Origin: Bacillota bacterium
GTDB taxonomy: Bacteria; Bacillota; Thermosediminibacteria; Thermosediminibacterales; Thermosediminibacteraceae
Assembly (NCBI GenBank): GCA_003242255.1
Contig: QGUT01000025.1
Location: 1 to 15,340, forward strand
DNA: 15,340 nucleotides
Reading direction: 5' to 3'
This document shows, piece by piece, positions 14,638-15,340 of the stretch. The first letter of the stretch is position 1, and every line of letters starts with the position of its first letter. The position numbers and the translations under genes are program-made. Under the pieces are notes generated by a model that worked only from the letters and a program-made list of their open reading frames with translations, did no database searches and was not told the origin of the DNA.

Positions 14638-15340
14638 CTACTGTAAATAGTCAATTTTATCTCTGGAATTTAATATCTCCGTTATTCTCACTCCAAAATT
14701 TTCGTCAATTACCACTACTTCTCCCTTCGCTATGCGCTTGCCGTTGACCAGAATATCTACCGGTTCTCCAGCCATTTTATCCAGTTCAATTATAGAACCC
14801 GGGCCAATTTCAAGTATCTCTTTTATCCTCTTTACCGTACGCCCAAGCTCGACGGAAATTTCCAGGGGGACATCCATTATGAGGTCCAGCGAAGATTTTT
14901 TAACTGAAGCCGCCCCATCGTCGAATTCTTCCAGTTCAATCGGCTTTACTTCGACTGTGTCCGCCCGCTTTGCATGAGTCGGTTTTTGTTTTGTTGCTGT
15001 CTCTTCTTCTTGCTCTACTTTAGTCGGTTTTGCTTCCGACAAATTGCTGGCAGGACCTGCCGTCGATACTTCGTACAGTTCCTTTACCAGTCCTTTAGCG
15101 AAGGGGATGGACATCAGCAACATTATCTGACTCTTTATTAAATCTCCTACTTCCATTTGGAAAGAAACAATTACAATCTTTTCGTCTTTCTTAAAATAAT
15201 CCTTCATCGACTCATCGCCGAATCTTACCCGCTTGAGTCTGGGAGGAGAGATGTTGATATTCCTCTTCAACATCGTAGATAAGGAAGTGGCCGAAGATCC
15301 CATCATCTGATTCATGGCTTCGCCTACGGCCTAAATTCCA
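14638..15340 (-). pseudogene. fliY: Flagellar switch protein FliY, 3' part, frame disrupted at window edge
   Basis: The readable frame runs from an ATG at 15315 to the stop at 14638 (225 aa). Residues 1-85 are the C-terminal half of a CheC-like phosphatase domain, starting inside its second active-site helix (EAMNQMMGSSATSLSTML). A charged linker (about 90-140) follows, and then a FliN/SpoA domain (144-218, with LDLIMDVPLEISVELGRT). Full FliY is usually well over 350 aa, so the N-terminal FliM-binding and first CheC half must lie upstream. Just upstream of the ATG the codons still read A-V-G-E-A, matching the family. They are preceded by an in-frame TAG at 15332-15334. No ribosome site precedes the ATG. 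This is either a real mutation or a sequence error near a contig end. Confidence 0.8.

Noticed and set aside
1..15340. A novel system, mobile element, CRISPR array, defence island or RNA gene
   Set aside because: All but one of the minus-strand genes match known flagellar, chemotaxis or motility-linked families; gaps are 35 bases or less, and no direct repeat arrays, transposase or tRNA/rRNA sequence was seen.

Overview
The window is a continuous stretch of a bacterial flagellar and chemotaxis (fla/che) operon. Every recognisable complete gene lies on the minus strand, so transcription runs from position 15340 towards position 1. Gene order closely follows the 3' half of the Bacillus subtilis fla/che operon. 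Together with CheC, CheD, FliY and a SigD-type sigma factor, this points to a Firmicute. A member of the Clostridia, perhaps a thermophile of the Thermoanaerobacterales/Thermosediminibacterales type, is my best guess. The lineage is inferred from gene content and order, not proven.

In transcription order the genes are: fliY (3' part, broken at the window edge), cheY, fliO, fliP, fliQ, fliR, flhB, flhA, flhF, flhG, a YcgR-like PilZ gene, cheA, cheW, cheC, cheD, sigD, a FapA/DUF342 gene, and a small charged protein of unknown function. The largest gap between genes is 35 bases. Many junctions are 4-base stop/start overlaps (ATGA, TTGA, GTGA), so the genes are probably cotranscribed and often translationally coupled. 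No internal promoter, insertion sequence, RNA gene or CRISPR array was seen. A weak hairpin with a T-rich tail at the end of the last gene could end the transcript. Beyond it is the possible C-terminus of a convergent plus-strand gene.

Functionally, positions 10795-14247 with flhA (to 8768) encode the membrane core of the flagellar type III export gate (FliO, FliP, FliQ, FliR, FlhB, FlhA). FlhF and FlhG set flagellar position and number. FliY and CheY link the switch to chemotactic signalling. CheA and CheW form the kinase core, and CheC and CheD form the adaptation and dephosphorylation arm. SigD drives late flagellar genes. The PilZ protein adds a probable c-di-GMP input, in the slot that cheB fills in B. 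subtilis.

I found no undescribed system here. The points most worth a second look are the disrupted reading frame of fliY at the edge, the PilZ gene in the cheB position, the small conserved-looking protein at the operon end, and non-standard residues in the FlhF G3 motif and the CheD active site.
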